Positions 13,856-21,895 of a stretch of 32,795 nt of DNA are shown here, piece by piece. Below the pieces are notes generated by a model that saw nothing but the letters and a program-made list of their open reading frames with translations, searched no databases and was not told the origin of the DNA. The DNA is from a virus. Both the position numbers and the translations under genes were made by a program. The stretch is from positions 1-32,795 of IMG/VR virus record IMGVR_UViG_3300017991_000280; one strand, 5' to 3'. Positions within the stretch are counted from its first letter, which is position 1. Each line of letters opens with the position of its first letter.

Positions 13856-15802
13856 ATGGCAAGGAGGCACGTCACCGAGATTCTCCGGACGGGCGACTGG
13901 ACCGGCCAGCGCGCGTTCGTGATCGGCGGAGGGCCGTCCCTCCGCGGCTTCAAGTGGGAACGCCTCGCCGGCGAACGCGTCGTCGGCGTGAACCGCGCCT
14001 TCGAGTGTCCCCACGTCGACGTCCTGTTCACGATGGATTCGCGGTTCCTGACCTGGTACCGCCACAAGCTCGGAACGTGCCAGGCGCCGCTCGTCTTCCA
14101 CCACGACCACGGCCAGGAGCTCGAGGACCGCCTCCTGACGGATCTCGGCCGCGACGTCTTCATGGTCGACCGCCTCGACGAGCACGACCTGGGCGAGGAC
14201 CTCGCGCGAGGCCTCGGCCACGGAGCGAACAGCGGATACGGCGCCGTCGCCCTCGCCTGGGTCCTCGGCGCGCGGCCGATCTATCTCCTCGGCTTCGACC
14301 TCACGCCGACGGAGAAGGGCCTGCAGGAATGGTGGCACAACGGGTACCCGGAGAACAACGGGACCGCGTACCCGCGGTTCCGGCGCGCCTTCGAGGAGCT
14401 CGCGCGCAAGGTCCCCGAGGGCTCGATCCTGAACGCCTCGCCGACGAGCTCGATCCGGGGCTTCCCGAAGGTCCTCACCTGGCCGAACGCGACCCAGGCC
14501 TGGCCCCTGTTCGTGACCTTCGCGACCGACGAGTACTATCGGCGCCAGGCGGACCGCCTCCGCCGTTCGATCGACGAGCTCGGCCTGGATCTCGACGTCG
14601 TCCAGGTCGCCGACCGCGGGTCCTGGGTCGCGAACTGCGGAGCGAAGCCGGAGGTGATCCTCGGGACGCTCGAGGCGAACCGCGAGCGGAACGTGGTCTT
14701 CCTGGACGCGGACGCCGAGGTCGTCGCCCTCCCGTCTCGGTTCCTCGAGCTCGAGGGCGACGTGGCCGCCCACAGGCGGAGCGGCTCCGAGCTCCTGTCC
14801 GGGACCCTCTTCTTCCGGAACGTCCCGAAGGTCCGCGAACTGGTCCGCCGATGGATCGAGCTCGGCCGCGCCCGGCCGGAGGAGTGGGACCAGAGGACGC
14901 TCGACGTCGCCCTTCGCGAGGCGACCCTCGGGGGCCTCGACTTCGAGGACCTCCCGCCGGCGTACACGTTCATCTTCGACAGCATGGCGCGCCAACACCC
15001 GGACGTCGACCCGGTGATCCTGCATCACCAGGCCTCGCGCGCGGTGAAGGTGGCCGAGAGGGAAGGACGACGAGATGCACTCAGCTCGGGAAGCGGCGAT
15101 CATGGCGGCCCTGTCCACGGTCTCGACCTCGGCGCGATCGCGCCCGCGCCTTCCTCCTCTGCCTCCGCGGGACGGCGTCATCCGGCGGACCCGGGCGAAG
15201 ATCGGCCGGAACGAGCCCTGCCCGTGCGGGTCCGGCAAGAAGTTCAAGCGGTGCCACGGGAGGCCCCGGTGAGGAGCGTCGCCGGCGTCGGGATTCCGCC
15301 TCCGGACGAGTGTCCCATGGACCCCTACTCGACTCACCAGCCGGCGCTCGTTCTCGCGGCCGCCCTGGCGCTCGAGCACGAACCCGAGAGGCCCTGGGTC
15401 GAGCTCGGGTGCGGCTGGTACTCGACGCCGATCCTCGCGGCCATGGGCGGCCCGGAGCGGCTCACCGTGCACTCGGCCGATCGCGACTGGTCCGCGCAGT
15501 TCTCGCGCCTGGTCCAGGTCCGGGACGTCGAGGACTGGACGCGGTTCCGGATGGTCGAGGCGCACGGCCTCGCGGTCCTCGACAATGAGCAGCTCGTGAG
15601 GGACCGCGTGAAGCTCCTCCCGCGGCTCCTGGCGCGCGCGGCCTTCGTCGTCGCGCACGACTGGCGGGAGGACCTCGACGAGTCCGTCCTGGGCGACGCG
15701 CATCGGTTCGTGTACCGCCGGTGCGGCCGGCCCTGGACCCTGATCGCCTCGAGCTCGTTCGCGCCGCTCGAGGACGAGGCCCGGAGGAGGCTCGGCTCAT
15801 GA
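13856..15802 (+). CDS. DUF115-like plus glycosyltransferase, continuing in frame into a SAM methyltransferase
   Basis: 648 residues from ATG 13856, preferred over TTG 13847 because GAGAAGGA is 9 bases upstream. Residues 20-215 resemble DUF115/GT42-type sugar transfer domains: IGGGPSL (23-29), [17 protein letters not shown], then [25 protein letters not shown] from Asn125. Residues 220-400 look like a nucleotide-sugar transferase ([13 protein letters not shown], DxD motif Asp284-Ala-Asp286 in [10 protein letters not shown], later HHQASRA). Residues about 405-470 are low-complexity Ser/Pro/Arg, and this stretch overlaps a SEC-C gene in another frame. From about 472 a class I methyltransferase follows ([14 protein letters not shown] near 515). 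No stop codon separates the parts, so the ORF may be a natural fusion, or a stop may have been lost. It would modify surface glycans of host or virion. Confidence 0.75.
   Translation: MARRHVTEILRTGDWTGQRAFVIGGGPSLRGFKWERLAGERVVGVNRAFECPHVDVLFTMDSRFLTWYRHKLGTCQAPLVFHHDHGQELEDRLLTDLGRDVFMVDRLDEHDLGEDLARGLGHGANSGYGAVALAWVLGARPIYLLGFDLTPTEKGLQEWWHNGYPENNGTAYPRFRRAFEELARKVPEGSILNASPTSSIRGFPKVLTWPNATQAWPLFVTFATDEYYRRQADRLRRSIDELGLDLDVVQVADRGSWVANCGAKPEVILGTLEANRERNVVFLDADAEVVALPSRFLELEGDVAAHRRSGSELLSGTLFFRNVPKVRELVRRWIELGRARPEEWDQRTLDVALREATLGGLDFEDLPPAYTFIFDSMARQHPDVDPVILHHQASRAVKVAEREGRRDALSSGSGDHGGPVHGLDLGAIAPAPSSSASAGRRHPADPGEDRPERALPVRVRQEVQAVPREAPVRSVAGVGIPPPDECPMDPYSTHQPALVLAAALALEHEPERPWVELGCGWYSTPILAAMGGPERLTVHSADRDWSAQFSRLVQVRDVEDWTRFRMVEAHGLAVLDNEQLVRDRVKLLPRLLARAAFVVAHDWREDLDESVLGDAHRFVYRRCGRPWTLIASSSFAPLEDEARRRLGS
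15075..15272 (+). CDS. SEC-C motif zinc-binding protein, overlapping gene
   Basis: 65 residues from ATG 15075 with SD GGGAAGGA. The C-terminus is a textbook SEC-C motif ([18 protein letters not shown]), the zinc-binding tail found in SecA and many small proteins. It lies wholly inside the 13856-15802 ORF but in another frame. By my count only about 8 of 65 codons here end in A/T, against about 21 of 65 in the enclosing frame, so this frame is the better coding frame of the two. The TGA overlaps GTG 15269 (GTGA), the same junction style as other adjacent genes here. Confidence 0.7.
   Translation: MHSAREAAIMAALSTVSTSARSRPRLPPLPPRDGVIRRTRAKIGRNEPCPCGSGKKFKRCHGRPR
15269..15802 (+). CDS. Alternative reading: separate class I methyltransferase
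   Basis: 177 residues if translation starts at GTG 15269, coupled to the SEC-C stop. Motif [14 protein letters not shown] binds [14 protein letters not shown] and [14 protein letters not shown] follow in the positions of the later motifs. It is in frame with the upstream glycosyltransferase ORF, so it may exist only as the tail of that protein, only on its own, or as both. The target is unknown; neighbours suggest a sugar or other small surface molecule. Confidence 0.5.
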   Translation: MRSVAGVGIPPPDECPMDPYSTHQPALVLAAALALEHEPERPWVELGCGWYSTPILAAMGGPERLTVHSADRDWSAQFSRLVQVRDVEDWTRFRMVEAHGLAVLDNEQLVRDRVKLLPRLLARAAFVVAHDWREDLDESVLGDAHRFVYRRCGRPWTLIASSSFAPLEDEARRRLGS

Positions 15803-16461
15803 TGGTTGCGAAGGCCGCGGGCCTCCTGTACGTGGCCAACCCGAAGACCGGGACGCGGTCCGTGTACCGTTGGCTCCGCGAGCAGTTCGGCGGCCGCCTC
15901 GTGCAGGATCACCTTCGCCAGATCCCGAACCGCGCCCTGCACACGGCCGGGATGGTCTTCTGGACGACGGTCCGGAACCCGTACGACCGGATCGCCTCGG
16001 CGTGGTGGAGTACGACCATGCGCGAGGAGGACCGGTACCACCACCGGGAGGTCCTCGACGAGCTGTACGGCGCTCACGGCCTCCTCGAGTACGTCCGTTG
16101 GCTCCTGGACGATCCCGCGGCCGCACGTTGCCGGTACCGGGGGCACACGTGGTCGAGGTCGAACCAGACGGCGTTCCTCGCGCCGGCGCGGCCGCACCTG
16201 TCCCTCATCCTGAAGACCGAGGACCTCCCCCAGGCCCTCCGGCGCCTCCCGGGCGCGTGTCGCATGAAGGTGAACCGTTTCCCGCGGGAGAACGTCTCGC
16301 ACGCCAGGCCCAGGACGATCGACCTCCTCACGCCTCAGATCGTCGAGCTCGTGAACGCCTGGGCCGGCCCGGACTTCGACGAGTTCGGGTACGAGAGGAT
16401 CGCGCCGCACGCGGCGAGCTCCGGGGGCGACGCCCCGAACCAGGACGTCCGCCGTACCTGA
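15799..16461 (+). CDS. Sulfotransferase (PAPS-dependent type)
   Basis: 220 residues from ATG 15799 (ATGA overlap with the previous stop; ATG 15802 is also possible). The 5'-phosphosulfate-binding loop is visible as NPKTGTRSVYRWL (14-26), with Lys16, Thr17 and Gly18, and the 3'-phosphate-binding motif as TTVRNPYDRIASAWW with Arg59 and Ser67. The layout matches the Sulfotransfer_2/3 type used on carbohydrates. A possible catalytic base is His38 or a nearby residue. The enzyme would move a sulfate from PAPS to a hydroxyl, most likely on a glycan given the adjacent glycosyltransferase. Sulfotransferases are uncommon in phage genomes. Confidence 0.83.
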   Translation: MMVAKAAGLLYVANPKTGTRSVYRWLREQFGGRLVQDHLRQIPNRALHTAGMVFWTTVRNPYDRIASAWWSTTMREEDRYHHREVLDELYGAHGLLEYVRWLLDDPAAARCRYRGHTWSRSNQTAFLAPARPHLSLILKTEDLPQALRRLPGACRMKVNRFPRENVSHARPRTIDLLTPQIVELVNAWAGPDFDEFGYERIAPHAASSGGDAPNQDVRRT

Positions 16462-16474
16462 CGGGAGGTCCCCC

Positions 16475-18013
16475 GTGTGGAATCCGTTCCGGTCGCGCCT
16501 GTCCAGGGTGCGCGAGGAGCTCCAGGTTCAGCTCCTCGAAGCCCGTCGCCGCGTCCTCGAGTCGACGACGGCGTACTTCGATCAGTACGTGGATCCGCGC
16601 GAGGCGTGGATCGACGAGCACGGGGAGGAGTGGCTACCGCTCGGCGCCGGCGGCCCGAAGGGCGGGAAGACGAAGATCACGACGCCCCAGGAGCTCGACG
16701 CGGTCCGGCGCAACTGCCGGCGCCTGGCCGAGGAGAACGAGTTCGCGATCAACGGCCACGAGAACCGGGTTAGCTACGTCGTCGGCCCGGGACTCACGTA
16801 CGAGTTCGAGATCCCCGAGGGCTCGAAGGTCTCGAAGGCCTCGAAGGAGAAGGCCCAGGCCTGGATCGACGAGGTCCTCGACGCGAACGACTGGAGCACG
16901 CGCGAGCAAGAAGCCGTGAAGCGCGGCGACCGGGACGGCGAATGCCTGATCCGCGTCTTCTGGCCCTTCGAGGGCGCCCAGCGCGTCCCGCGGTTCCGCT
17001 TCATCGAACCCGAGGACCTCCGGACGCCCGAGTCGAAGGCCGGCCAGGCGGGGCACTCCTGGGGGATCGAGACGGACCCGGACGACGTCGAAACCGTCAT
17101 CGCGTACCACGTTCAGGGGGACCCGGAGCCGATCCCGGCCGAGGACGTGACCCACGTCAAGCTGAACGTCGACAAGGCCCAGAAGCGGGGCGTCCCGACG
17201 TTTTACCCGGTGCGGAAGAACCTCGTCCGCGCCGAGAAGCTCCTTCGCAACATGAGCGCCGTCGCGACCCTCCAGGCCGCAATCGCCCTGATCCGCGAGC
17301 ACGACGGGTTCTCGAAGGACCAGGTCGAGGACTTCCGGACCGACGGCGACGACTTCACGATCGTCGAGAACGCGACCGCGAAGACGCGGCACTTCACGAA
17401 GTTCGGCCCCGGGACGATCGTCGACGCGCCGGCCGGCACGAAGTACCAGTTCCCCGTCGCCGGCGTCGCGGCCGACAAGTTCGTGATCGTCCTCCAGGCG
17501 GAGCTCCGCGCCGTCGCCTCCCGCCTGGTCATGCCCGAGTTCATGTTCACGGCCGACGCCTCGAACGCCAATTACGCCTCGACCATGGTCGCCGAGGGGC
17601 CGGCGGTGAAGTTCTTCCAGCGGCTGCAGTCCTTCTGGCGCGAGCACCTGATCTCGGCCCTCTGGAACGCGGTCGAGATGGCCGTTCGCTTCGGCGAGCT
17701 CCCGGCCGAGGTCCTCGAGCTCGAGCTGGTCGCGTCCCTCCCGTCCCTGACCGTCCGGGACGAGGAGAAGGAGGGGAAGACCCTCGGCCGCGAGCACGAA
17801 GCCGGCGTCCTCTCGAAGCGGACCTGGTCCGAGATCCGCGGGTACGACTTCGAGAAGGAACAGGCCCGGCTCGACGAGGAGCGGGAGCGGTCCGCCGAGT
17901 CGATGGGCGCCTTCGGCCTCACGCCTCCGCCTGGCGGCCCCGGAGCGGGCAAGGAGGACGACCAGGAGGGCGACCAGGAGGACGACGGGGACGACGAGGG
18001 CGACGAGGAGTAG
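16475..18013 (+). CDS. Phage portal protein
   Basis: 512 residues from GTG 16475, with GGGAGG upstream. It shows the features of portal proteins: an N-terminal helix, RENRVSYVVGPGLTYE-like stem region (around 90-110), a wing region with FRFIEPEDLRTPES, KLNVDKAQKRGVPTFYPVRKNL, and a long helical crown segment with MPEFMFTADASNANYASTMVAEGPAVKFFQRLQSFW (about 350-385). The C-terminal 60 residues are acidic and repetitive (Glu/Asp/Gly). The portal forms the dodecameric ring at the capsid vertex, where it binds the terminase and the neck. Downstream MuF, protease and capsid genes support the call. Confidence 0.9.
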   Translation: MWNPFRSRLSRVREELQVQLLEARRRVLESTTAYFDQYVDPREAWIDEHGEEWLPLGAGGPKGGKTKITTPQELDAVRRNCRRLAEENEFAINGHENRVSYVVGPGLTYEFEIPEGSKVSKASKEKAQAWIDEVLDANDWSTREQEAVKRGDRDGECLIRVFWPFEGAQRVPRFRFIEPEDLRTPESKAGQAGHSWGIETDPDDVETVIAYHVQGDPEPIPAEDVTHVKLNVDKAQKRGVPTFYPVRKNLVRAEKLLRNMSAVATLQAAIALIREHDGFSKDQVEDFRTDGDDFTIVENATAKTRHFTKFGPGTIVDAPAGTKYQFPVAGVAADKFVIVLQAELRAVASRLVMPEFMFTADASNANYASTMVAEGPAVKFFQRLQSFWREHLISALWNAVEMAVRFGELPAEVLELELVASLPSLTVRDEEKEGKTLGREHEAGVLSKRTWSEIRGYDFEKEQARLDEERERSAESMGAFGLTPPPGGPGAGKEDDQEGDQEDDGDDEGDEE

Positions 18014-18016
18014 GAC

Positions 18017-18583
18017 GTGAAGTACAAGGCGTGGTGGATGGCCGACAACCTGAGTAACGTCGGCGAGGAGACTCCCGCCGAGGTCCTCCGCGCCGTCGTC
18101 GACCTGGTCCCTCGAGCGCCGTCCGTCCTCGAGTTCGGGTGCGGCCCCGGGCGCGTGGCCGCCCTGTTCCCCGCGGACGGGTACCTGGGCGTCGACCTGA
18201 ACCCCCAGGCCGTCGAGCTCGCGCGCCGGCGGAACCCCCGTCACGCCTTCCGCGAGGTCGACGAGCTCGAGCAGCTCCCGCGCGCGGACCTGGTCCTGGC
18301 TCACACGGTCCTCCTTCACGTCCGGGACCGTGACCTTCCCGACGTCCTCGACCAGCTCGTCGCGGCCGCCCGGCGGACGATCGTCGTCGTCGAGATCATG
18401 GATCCGGCCTGGAGCCTCGGCCGCTGGTACCAGCGCGCGCCCCAGGCGTACGCGGCCCTCCTCGAGCTCCGCGGCTTCTCGAGCAGGATCGCCGGGACCG
18501 TCCCTCACCCCAGGTACGCGAACGACGAGCTCGGCCGGAGCAACCTCCTGACCGTCCTCGTCGCGGACAGGGCGACGCCGTGA
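18017..18583 (+). CDS. Class I SAM-dependent methyltransferase
   Basis: 188 residues from GTG 18017, three bases after the portal stop. Motif I VLEFGCGPGRVAAL (about 37-50), motif II GYLGVDLNPQAVELARR, DADLVLAHTVLLH-type motif IV as RADLVLAHTVLLHV, and a VVVEIMD strand match methyltransferases of the Methyltransf_11/25 kind that act on small molecules, sugars or protein. It does not look like a DNA methyltransferase (no DPPY). It sits between portal and minor head genes, an unusual place. The stop overlaps the GTG of the MuF gene. Confidence 0.82.
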   Translation: MKYKAWWMADNLSNVGEETPAEVLRAVVDLVPRAPSVLEFGCGPGRVAALFPADGYLGVDLNPQAVELARRRNPRHAFREVDELEQLPRADLVLAHTVLLHVRDRDLPDVLDQLVAAARRTIVVVEIMDPAWSLGRWYQRAPQAYAALLELRGFSSRIAGTVPHPRYANDELGRSNLLTVLVADRATP

Positions 18584-21468
18584 AGTTCGCAACCCTCCAG
18601 AACCAGGTCCGCGCGCGCCTCCTGATCCAGAAGGCCGACCAGCTCGCGCGCGTCGACGCCGGCGTGAAGCGGGTCGGCGCGATCGCGGTCCGCTGGTACG
18701 CCGAGCAGCTCCGGCCGCTCGTCGGCTGGGCGCGCGGCCGCGACCAGGTCCACGTCGCGCGCCGCGTCGCCGAGGTCCTCGGCGAGTACTGGTCCCAGGT
18801 CGACGAGGCGCTCGAGGACCTCCTGGCCGATCACGTCCGCTGGTCCTGGGATCAGGGGTTCCAGGTCTTCGTCGACACGCTTCCGCGCGTGTACTGGCTG
18901 TACCTCGCGAACCTCCGCGGCGTCCCCGTCCGGGAGGCGGTGGACTACTCCGGCGCCGGCGAGCTGCAAGTAGTCCAGGACCTCTTCCGCCCGCCGACGC
19001 TCCCGGAGGTCCGCCGGCTCATGTTCAAGCCGCCCGCCCAGGCGCCCGACGGCCTGAGCTGGCGCGAACGGATCGACCGGTACTCGAGGCTCACGACGGC
19101 GCCGTACGAGGTCGCCGACAAGATCCGAAACGGCCTCATGAAGGGGCGCAACCCGAACGACGTCGCCGAGGGCCTCCTCGACTTCGTCCAGGGGAACCAG
19201 GCGGCCGCGACGAGGATCGCCCGCGGGGAGATGCTCCGGATCGGTCAGGACGGCCTCCGCGAACAGTGGAGTCAGTTCGACGACGTGATCGACGGGTACG
19301 AGATCCGCGCGACGTTCGACGAGCGGACGCGGCCCCACCACCGGACGCGACACGGCGACCTGTACCTGAACCCGAAGCCGGACGGGTCCCTCCCGGAGGG
19401 CGCGAAGGGGACGCCCGACGAGCGGCCCATGGTCCCGGACGAGTTCAACTGCCGGTGTTACGAGTCGCCCGTCCTGAAGGAGCTCCCGGGCGTCTTCGAG
19501 GACGTCGTGAAGGGCGAGCGGACCGTGGCCACGGTCGACGGGAACCAGGACGACCCGGTGACGATGTCCCGCTGGTTCGACGGCCAGGAGCCCGGCCGGA
19601 AGAAGCGGATCCTCGGGCCGCGCCGGTACCACGAGATCGAGAAGAACCTGGGCCGCGCCGGGTACGGTCAGAACGTGACCTGGGCGGACTCCGTCGACGT
19701 GAAGACGGGGAAGTTCGTCCCCGTGCGCGAGCTCGCCGGCGAGCCGATCCCGTCCACCGTCGCGCGCCGCATGGGGAACACGATCGCCTTCGAGAAGCGG
19801 GCCGCGGCGCTCACGGCGGAGCGGCCGGAGCTGTTCCCAGGCGTGAAGCTCGGGGCCGTCGCGCCTCCCCTCCCGCCGGAGCCTCCGCCCGGACCGACGG
19901 ATCCGCCTCCTCCGCCAGGTCCTCCGCCCGCGGGCCTCACGCGCGCCCAGGCCCAGGCGCTCGAGGACTGGCAGAACGGCGGCCACGTCCGGACGCGTGA
20001 CTACTACCGCGAGACCGGGAACAAGGCCTGGACGCACACGACCTCGAAGGCGGAGGTCGGCCGCGAGATCCGGAAGATCGACCGCGGCCTGGCGAAGCTC
20101 CCGAAGGCCACGACCCCGAAGGGCCAGGCGAAGACCCTCTTCCGCGGCCTGAAGGACGTCCGCGACGAGGACCTGCACCGGCTCCTCCAGGCCGACGTCC
20201 TCGACTTCGACAACTATCAGGCCGCGACCCGCTCGAAGAAGACGGCGGAGGCCTTCGCGAACGGCGCCGCCGGCTCGGATAACGTCCTCCTCCGGATGAA
20301 GTCCGCGAACGGCCGCGACCTCTCGGTCCTGGGCGGCCGCGCCGCGCGCGAGAAGACGGTTCTCTTCGAACGGGGCCGGCGGTGGAAGGTCGTCAAGCGC
20401 GCGTCCCGCGTGACCGACGCCGGCGGCCGCCTGCACGAGCTCTGGCTCGAGGAGCTCCCCCCGTCGAAGGACTCGCCGCTGGGGACCGGTGGCGTCGCGC
20501 CGCGGCGCCGCTTGTGGAAGCCGCCCCAGGTCAAGGTCCCGCCGAAGCCGAAGCTCACGAAGCCGGCCTTCGACGTCGACCCGGAGGTGGCGATCGCGAA
20601 CGCGAAGCGCGAGCTCCGCGAGCTGGGCCTGACGCCGGCGGAGCTCAAGACCGGCCAGGTCGGCGGCCGGCCGGCGCATGAGGTCTTCTGGCAACGGCTC
20701 CGCGAGGCCAACGGGACGCACGAGACGAAGGCCGGCGTCCGCGGCGGGATCATGGGCCAGCGGAAGAAGATCCTCGCCGCGCACGACCGCGCGATCAAGC
20801 GGATCGAGAAGGAGGTCCGGACGATCGAGGCGATCCTTCCGGACCGCGGGACGGCCGCCTGGGACGAGCTGGCGAAGACGACGCCGTACACGCCGGTCTA
20901 TTCCGCCTCGCCGGCCCAGCTCGAGTACAAGGGCCTCCTGAAGCGGGAGAAGTGGCTACGGCGCCTCCGGGTGAAGCGGGAGGCGCAAGCCTACTGGTTC
21001 GAGCAGTTCGCCGAGGTCGCGGACGAGTCCCTCGTGCAGGACCCGCTCCTGGGCGAGGTCCAGTGGAAGATCGGAAGCCGCCAGCGCGTGGCCGCGTACC
21101 AGTGGCAGAACGAGATCAAGTGCTGGCGCGTCGCCGAGGAGGACCTGAGCACGTACGCCCACGAGTTCGGGCACCACGTCGAGTACCGGAACCAGCGCGT
21201 CCAGGACCGCCTCGTCCGCTGGCGCCGCGAGCGGTCCGGCGGTCTCCCCATGAAGTCCGTCTATCCGGGCAACGCGAGCTCGAACGAGGTCGGATGGCCG
21301 GACCCCTGGTACGTCGGGTACTGCGGCCGCGTGTACGCCGGCCGCAACTCGACCGAAATCCTCAGCATGGGAATGCAGTTCACGACCTCGGCCGAGGAAC
21401 TCGCCGACGTCGCCGGGAAGGACTTCGATCACGTGGCTATGATCTGGGCGATCCTGAGGGGATACTGA
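18580..21468 (+). CDS. MuF-type minor head protein with ADP-ribosyltransferase-like and metallopeptidase-like domains
   Basis: 962 residues from GTG 18580 (GTGA overlap). Residues 1-300 form a minor head/MuF domain ending in FDERTRPHHRTRHG and EFNCRCYES (Cys291/Cys293), the usual end of SPP1 gp7/Mu F-like domains. A proline-rich linker is at 428-453. Residues about 455-640 resemble an ADP-ribosyltransferase exoenzyme: LFRGL with Arg522, YQAATRSKKTAEAFA (546-560) in place of the STS motif, and REKTVLFERG where the catalytic ExE is expected (Glu591-Lys-Thr593). These substitutions suggest weak or lost activity. Residues about 640-962 contain AHEFGHHVEYR (His861, Glu862, His865) and a later Glu926 in STEILSMG, a zinc metallopeptidase-like arrangement. 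Such MuF proteins can be injected with DNA and carry C-terminal effectors. Confidence 0.85.
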   Translation: MKFATLQNQVRARLLIQKADQLARVDAGVKRVGAIAVRWYAEQLRPLVGWARGRDQVHVARRVAEVLGEYWSQVDEALEDLLADHVRWSWDQGFQVFVDTLPRVYWLYLANLRGVPVREAVDYSGAGELQVVQDLFRPPTLPEVRRLMFKPPAQAPDGLSWRERIDRYSRLTTAPYEVADKIRNGLMKGRNPNDVAEGLLDFVQGNQAAATRIARGEMLRIGQDGLREQWSQFDDVIDGYEIRATFDERTRPHHRTRHGDLYLNPKPDGSLPEGAKGTPDERPMVPDEFNCRCYESPVLKELPGVFEDVVKGERTVATVDGNQDDPVTMSRWFDGQEPGRKKRILGPRRYHEIEKNLGRAGYGQNVTWADSVDVKTGKFVPVRELAGEPIPSTVARRMGNTIAFEKRAAALTAERPELFPGVKLGAVAPPLPPEPPPGPTDPPPPPGPPPAGLTRAQAQALEDWQNGGHVRTRDYYRETGNKAWTHTTSKAEVGREIRKIDRGLAKLPKATTPKGQAKTLFRGLKDVRDEDLHRLLQADVLDFDNYQAATRSKKTAEAFANGAAGSDNVLLRMKSANGRDLSVLGGRAAREKTVLFERGRRWKVVKRASRVTDAGGRLHELWLEELPPSKDSPLGTGGVAPRRRLWKPPQVKVPPKPKLTKPAFDVDPEVAIANAKRELRELGLTPAELKTGQVGGRPAHEVFWQRLREANGTHETKAGVRGGIMGQRKKILAAHDRAIKRIEKEVRTIEAILPDRGTAAWDELAKTTPYTPVYSASPAQLEYKGLLKREKWLRRLRVKREAQAYWFEQFAEVADESLVQDPLLGEVQWKIGSRQRVAAYQWQNEIKCWRVAEEDLSTYAHEFGHHVEYRNQRVQDRLVRWRRERSGGLPMKSVYPGNASSNEVGWPDPWYVGYCGRVYAGRNSTEILSMGMQFTTSAEELADVAGKDFDHVAMIWAILRGY

Positions 21469-21469
21469 C

Positions 21470-21790
21470 ATGCCGGGATTCGAGCTCACGCGAGGCGGGA
21501 AGGCCCTCGGACGCCTCCTGTTCGACTGGCGCGACGCCGAGTACTGGACGACGCGCGACGTCCGCCTGGAGGCCTTCACGGACCGCCAGCTCGAGCGCCA
21601 GGTCCGGCGCATCCTCGAGCGGAACGAGCCGCGGCTTCGCGTCGCCGGCCGCGTCGCCGAGGACATCGGCCGGACGCTCGAGGGCCTCCGCGAGGTCCTC
21701 TGGTACGCCTCGAACGGGCGGACGCTGTTCGAGTACTCCGAGCTCGAGGACGAGCCCGCCCGCAAGGTCGACCGTCTGGCGGATACGTGA
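21470..21790 (+). CDS. Hypothetical protein after the MuF gene
   Basis: 106 residues from ATG 21470, one base after the MuF stop. It has an aromatic start (FELTRGGKALGRLLFDW), a central helix-rich region (DRQLERQVRRILERNEPRL, LEGLREVLWYAS) and an acidic end. No family recognised. Its immediate neighbour position suggests a partner of the MuF peptidase-like domain, for example an inhibitor or a head assembly factor. Confidence 0.62.
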   Translation: MPGFELTRGGKALGRLLFDWRDAEYWTTRDVRLEAFTDRQLERQVRRILERNEPRLRVAGRVAEDIGRTLEGLREVLWYASNGRTLFEYSELEDEPARKVDRLADT

Positions 21791-21799
21791 GTCGGGGAC

Positions 21800-21828
21800 T
21801 TGTCGGCGAAGAAAGCTCGTGCTAGGGT
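21800..21828 (+). promoter_or_regulatory. Candidate promoter for the capsid genes
   Basis: TTGTCG (21800-21805), a 17-base spacer and TAGGGT (21823-21828) preceded by TGC (extended -10). The box matches the one upstream of the terminase small subunit (TGnTAGGGT). It lies in the 105-base gap before the protease gene, together with the hairpin at 21857-21874. Confidence 0.42.
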
Positions 21829-21856
21829 CGATGAAACCCGTAGGTAGAGGACCAGG

Positions 21857-21874
21857 GCCGGCGAGTTCGCCGGC
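21857..21874 (+). other. Perfect inverted repeat in the capsid-operon leader
   Basis: GCCGGCGA (21857-21864) and TCGCCGGC (21867-21874) are perfect complements; as a hairpin it would have a 7-bp stem and an AGTT loop. It lies between the candidate promoter and the SD GGGAGGGA of the protease gene, so it may influence transcript stability or translation. Confidence 0.45.
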
Positions 21875-21895
21875 GACTCCGGGAGGGACGCCAGA

